Origin: Planctomycetota bacterium
Lineage (GTDB): Bacteria > Planctomycetota > Phycisphaerae > Sedimentisphaerales > Anaerobacaceae
Length of the DNA: 7,763 nt
Direction: 5' to 3'
Assembly: GCA_017885385.1 (NCBI GenBank)
Contig: JAFNGF010000099.1
Coordinates: 9,825-17,587, forward strand
Each line of letters starts with the position of its first letter. Position 1 is the first letter of the stretch. The translations under genes and the position numbers were made by a program. Shown one piece after another: positions 4,801-7,763 of this stretch. The notes under the pieces were generated by a model. That model was not told the DNA's origin and did not search any database. It saw only the letters and a list, made by a program, of their open reading frames with translations.

Positions 4801-7470
4801 TTAGTCTTCTTTGAACGTCTCCATGGCTCTTTCAAGTGCCTTAATTATCTCGGGCGATCGGACTTCTTCGACCCATTTACTGACAAAGGAGACAGTTGAC
4901 CTTTGGAACTCCTCAGATAGGTACTCATGCAATGGAATCCAGGATTCAAAGTCTTTTGGAAAGTATCCAGTAAACTTGAAGTCTACCCCCTTTCGCTCCC
5001 ATCCATCAAACAAGTCCAGTAGCTCTCGTTCCAACCTGGGAGGCAAATCATATAGACGCATCACCTCTGCGTCTATGGCAAGCATGGCCTTCTCTGCTTT
5101 TTCATTTCCTACATCTGACCGCAAGACTTCTTGCGACGGGGAAAGAAGAAAGTAGTCTTGCACGAGTTTGTCCAAACGGTCAAAAGAGTTACCGGCATAA
5201 TCTGGAAGAGGAATATGACGTACCATTCCTGTGAGATTATTACGTTCCAAACTTTTGCAGTAAGCGTAAGCGTTAGCTAACGGAGAATTTAGTATGGCCC
5301 ACAGGACGTTGAGCGACCACTCTTTTGTCTTGGGTCGAACTACAATGAAACGGGTTGTTACCGGATGGCCTCTGTTATCAATCAATGCCTTGAGTCGCCA
5401 GGGACCGTCACCAACACGAAGAGAATTAAGCAAAATTTGTGGAGTTCCAGTTTTCGTTCCCCATCGAGGCCGACTAATTACTTCGGGAGATAGACTCATC
5501 CAAAATAGCTCAGGAGTTTCTGTGAGCTTAATATCCCTGGCAAACTTGTCATATCCGCGAACAGCTCCAGGGAATCTATGAGTATCTATAGTGTGACCGT
5601 CCGGCGGTAGATCCTTGCTTTTTTTGTATTCTAAACCCCTCCCAACATGAGCTACTTTTGCTAGAAAGGAAAAATGCTGGCAGTGTCTCCAGACATCCTC
5701 TAACATTTGCACGCGGAAGTCGTACGTTGGCGGAGCATCCAACCTAGACTGGGGTACCTCTACTACTGTCGGCGCATAATATCGATCCTCGAATTCCTTT
5801 AGGTCCCACTTTTGAATTCGCTTAAAACGTGTTCTTTTCTTCGAAACACACAGTTTCTCCGCGTCAACTACTTTACGGCCCAATATGACAGCGGGCTTGT
5901 GTCGGGCGGTGTAAAAAACATTCTCCGGCAACGCACAGATTTCCAATAACTCAAACTGTTCAGCAATTAGCTGTCGCAACGGAGTAAGATTCAAAGCATG
6001 CAAGAAGCCCTGTGGAACAATAACACCAAATACAGAACCTGTCGGCATATACGGCAATGTTCGTGCAAGAACCTCGGCCGCTTTGTTAAAGTAACGCAAG
6101 CTCACTCCTTGATTTGCATATACAGCCTGTTCTTCAGTCGTGAAATCTTGGAACGGTGGATTACACAACATGATAGTTGCGTTACTTGCCGCCTTTGAGA
6201 GAACTTCCCCTTTATAAACATCTGTGGACATTATCTGCCAGCCATCTGGATTTGGAGCGTCGGCTAAAGTCAGCGAAAGCAGCGCAATTTCTCTTGCAAA
6301 AGAATCCATCTCGATGCCCAGCAAATGCTTTTTGAGATACTCGTGGCGTTTTTTCCGATCATCTTCATCGATCATTTCTCGCAGCAGCCGAGCAGCGGAA
6401 ACCAGAAACGGGGCGTGTCCGCAGGTTGGCTCCAGGACCACGCGATTCGCCTGTGGAATCTGCTCAATCCATGGCGCAAGCTGCCATACAATGTAATCAA
6501 CTAAATATGCAGGTGTCGCGTGAATCGCTAGCGCTTTTCTTATCTCTTTCGTAATGAGCGCGTTTTCGTAGACGTACGCAAGCGATTCAATGGTTAAGTG
6601 TCTTAAGCTGCCGAATTTTTTGAGCACTTGTGCAGCTGCTTTTAGACCTTTTTCCTGTGTTGGGGTTAACTGCTCTGGTGGTCGTCCTGCATTGTAATGG
6701 TTGTGAACTTCTCGCAGAGTTTCACGTACGTCGTCCAGGTTTAAATCAGAGAACTCTGAAACGTTTTTGTCTCCCAGGATTTTTGCAGCCACTATCCCAA
6801 AAACGCACTGAAACAACCATCGCCCTAGATTCTCATCTATAGCTGGGTTTCCGAGTTCATTAAGAATCGCGCCACACATTCTCTTTATTAGCCTTGACAA
6901 GTGATCGCCCATTTCTTGTTCAAAAAGCGGCATCAGGCCAACGTCAACGAAACTCAGTTGATACTGCGAATCCAAGCGCCCGTAAGTTTTGGCACGATAG
7001 ATGCTCTCAGGAGAGAATTGTTTCCGGTGTTGGTCAAAAAAATTGGCAACGTGGTCAGCAGAAACTGTCTCTTTAAACTCAGGCCCTTGAACTGTCAAAG
7101 TCCACCATTGTAGTTCTTTTTGACGGCAGGCAAAAACGACTGGTGCTCCGAGACCATGGTAGCTTCCGACCAATGTTCGAAGTTGTTGGGCACTTTCTGA
7201 ATTTACATCTAACCCTGCTAAACACGCATCGCGCGCATCGAAAGTCTCATACGCAAACCCGACCAATGGAACAGTATACTCGCCCGAACTGTCAGCGTAG
7301 GTATAATTCTCCTGCAGCCGGCGGTTAGCGTAGCCGCATTCTCGAAGGTGCTGGCCTAATTCTCGAGTTGTAATGGTTTTCTCGCTGATAGTCTTGGTCC
7401 CTTCAAAAACGCGAAGCACGTGCCAAGGAAAGCCTATGGATACTCTACTTATTATTAACGGCAATTTCAA
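4801..7470 (-). CDS. Gamma-class N6-adenine DNA methyltransferase, type IIG-like
   Basis: This protein of 889 residues is predicted to transfer a methyl group from S-adenosylmethionine to adenine N6 in a specific DNA site. A motif X-like segment starts at H317 (HATPAYLVDYIV). Motif I is LEPTCGHAPF (E347-F355), a variant of DPACGSGxF. An acidic GIEMD follows, then the catalytic motif IV NPPF at 437-440. The order X-I-IV followed by a C-terminal recognition region is that of gamma-class enzymes. From about residue 600 (HVGRGLEYKK at 608) to about 770 the sequence resembles target-recognition domains, so no separate specificity subunit is needed. The first 300 residues form a distinct domain (APVVFACRQKELQWW, YRAKTYGR, QLSFVDVGLMPLFE). 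They could be a nuclease as in type IIG enzymes, but I see no clear PD-(D/E)xK motif. Start: TTG 7470; an in-frame stop lies at 7537-7539 and no ATG, GTG or other TTG lies between. The Shine-Dalgarno is poor (GGTG, 2 bases away). The PIN gene follows after one base. Confidence 0.85.
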   Translation of the reverse strand: MKLPLIISRVSIGFPWHVLRVFEGTKTISEKTITTRELGQHLRECGYANRRLQENYTYADSSGEYTVPLVGFAYETFDARDACLAGLDVNSESAQQLRTLVGSYHGLGAPVVFACRQKELQWWTLTVQGPEFKETVSADHVANFFDQHRKQFSPESIYRAKTYGRLDSQYQLSFVDVGLMPLFEQEMGDHLSRLIKRMCGAILNELGNPAIDENLGRWLFQCVFGIVAAKILGDKNVSEFSDLNLDDVRETLREVHNHYNAGRPPEQLTPTQEKGLKAAAQVLKKFGSLRHLTIESLAYVYENALITKEIRKALAIHATPAYLVDYIVWQLAPWIEQIPQANRVVLEPTCGHAPFLVSAARLLREMIDEDDRKKRHEYLKKHLLGIEMDSFAREIALLSLTLADAPNPDGWQIMSTDVYKGEVLSKAASNATIMLCNPPFQDFTTEEQAVYANQGVSLRYFNKAAEVLARTLPYMPTGSVFGVIVPQGFLHALNLTPLRQLIAEQFELLEICALPENVFYTARHKPAVILGRKVVDAEKLCVSKKRTRFKRIQKWDLKEFEDRYYAPTVVEVPQSRLDAPPTYDFRVQMLEDVWRHCQHFSFLAKVAHVGRGLEYKKSKDLPPDGHTIDTHRFPGAVRGYDKFARDIKLTETPELFWMSLSPEVISRPRWGTKTGTPQILLNSLRVGDGPWRLKALIDNRGHPVTTRFIVVRPKTKEWSLNVLWAILNSPLANAYAYCKSLERNNLTGMVRHIPLPDYAGNSFDRLDKLVQDYFLLSPSQEVLRSDVGNEKAEKAMLAIDAEVMRLYDLPPRLERELLDLFDGWERKGVDFKFTGYFPKDFESWIPLHEYLSEEFQRSTVSFVSKWVEEVRSPEIIKALERAMETFKED

Positions 7471-7516
7471 TACACCAAATTTGCGTTTTTGTTGACAGCC
7501 TATAGTTTTGGCCTGA

Positions 7517-7522
7517 ATTATA
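7517..7522 (-). promoter_or_regulatory. Consensus -10 box upstream of the methyltransferase
   Basis: On the minus strand the hexamer TATAAT (7522 to 7517) is a perfect -10 match. Transcription would begin near 7510 and give a leader of about 40 bases before the TTG at 7470. The -35 position at 17-base spacing reads CTGCGA, which matches only three of six consensus bases, and there is no TGn extension. A promoter here is plausible but would need an activator or be weak. The hexamer overlaps the stop codon of the mini-ORF at 7518-7553. Confidence 0.35.
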
Positions 7523-7553
7523 CACCAGCTAAATATTTATCGCAGTAGTTCAT
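7518..7553 (-). CDS. Possible 11-residue leader peptide MNYCDKYLAGV
   Basis: On the minus strand, AGGAG (7563-7559) lies 5 bases before ATG 7553. It opens a 12-codon frame ending in TAA at 7520-7518 and encoding MNYCDKYLAGV. The Shine-Dalgarno is much better than that of the downstream methyltransferase. The frame differs from that of the methyltransferase (83 bases between the two starts). It could be a short upstream ORF that controls translation, the remnant of an original start separated by a frameshift, or chance. I see no attenuator-type codon run. Confidence 0.3.
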   Translation of the reverse strand: MNYCDKYLAGV

Positions 7554-7622
7554 AGAATCTCCTGGGTTTTGGACGGAGCGCAACATGATTGATTATTATG
7601 GAATCCGGCTTCCGCAGCCATC

Positions 7623-7654
7623 ACTTTGAGGTTGTTTTTCTTTCTGCTCAAAGT
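7623..7654. repeat. Perfect 8-bp inverted repeat
   Basis: ACTTTGAG (7623-7630) and CTCAAAGT (7647-7654) are exact reverse complements around a 16-base pyrimidine-rich loop. It lies upstream of the methyltransferase unit. It could be an operator or a stem in a longer leader RNA. No T-run follows either arm, so it is not an evident terminator. Confidence 0.4.
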
Positions 7655-7678
7655 TCAGGCTGGCGAATTGGCCGGGAT

Positions 7679-7734
7679 ATGTCGTATGTCGTATATCGTA
7701 TGTCGTAATTAGTATCTCGGTAATTGTATCCGGT
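7679..7734. repeat. Degenerate heptanucleotide tandem array (right)
   Basis: Read in sevens from 7679, the units are ATGTCGT, ATGTCGT, ATATCGT, ATGTCGT, AATTAGT, ATCTCGG, TAATTGT, ATCCGGT. The first four differ at one position only, and the later ones decay progressively while keeping the 7-base phase. This is a clear tandem repeat with a fresh core (7679-7706) and an eroded flank. A single similar heptamer (ATCGTAT, 34-40) occurs near the left edge. Confidence 0.7.
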
Positions 7735-7763
7735 AAAGCCGGTACTATTTGTCAAAATTTAAT

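Noticed and set aside
1..7763. CRISPR array, insertion sequence or integrase
   Set aside because: No regularly spaced identical repeats of 20 bases or more, no transposase-like or recombinase-like protein and no terminal inverted repeats were seen.

Overview
The window looks like part of a bacterial chromosome. A housekeeping replication/transcription block (dnaG-rpoD) on the plus strand faces a two-gene accessory block on the minus strand. Three things point, by recollection and not by a search, to Planctomycetota, most likely a Phycisphaerae-type genome: the style of the primary sigma factor (a long insert between regions 1.2 and 2.1), the direct dnaG-rpoD adjacency without rpsU, and intergenic DNA full of decayed 7-base repeats. 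A clade assignment from so few genes is tentative.

Layout. Bases 1-480 are non-coding. They hold a short palindromic element (60-79), a decayed heptad array (89-159) and a good sigma70-type promoter (320-347). Primase dnaG runs from a GTG at 481 to 2277. A 96-base gap with a GC-rich hairpin (2313-2334) precedes rpoD, whose start I place at GTG 2374 because a strong Shine-Dalgarno sits just upstream (end 4149). The convergent intergenic stretch 4150-4283 carries a second heptad array. On the minus strand, a large gamma-class N6-adenine DNA methyltransferase (7470 to 4801, TTG start) is followed after one base by a PIN-domain nuclease (4799 to 4284). Upstream of the methyltransferase are a perfect TATAAT, an 11-codon mini-ORF with a strong Shine-Dalgarno, an 8-bp inverted repeat and a third heptad array.

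How the genes work together. DnaG primes lagging-strand DNA synthesis and RpoD directs RNA polymerase to housekeeping promoters. Their adjacency is the classical macromolecular-synthesis arrangement. The methyltransferase and PIN protein appear translationally coupled and look like one functional unit. No HsdR, HsdS or VapB-like antitoxin is visible, so a modification enzyme paired with a PIN nuclease is the most interesting candidate system here. Hand counts of single 60-base lines show lower G+C in that unit (27/60 at 4801-4860, 25/60 at 6601-6660) than in dnaG (37/60 at 1261-1320). This is consistent with, but does not prove, horizontal acquisition.
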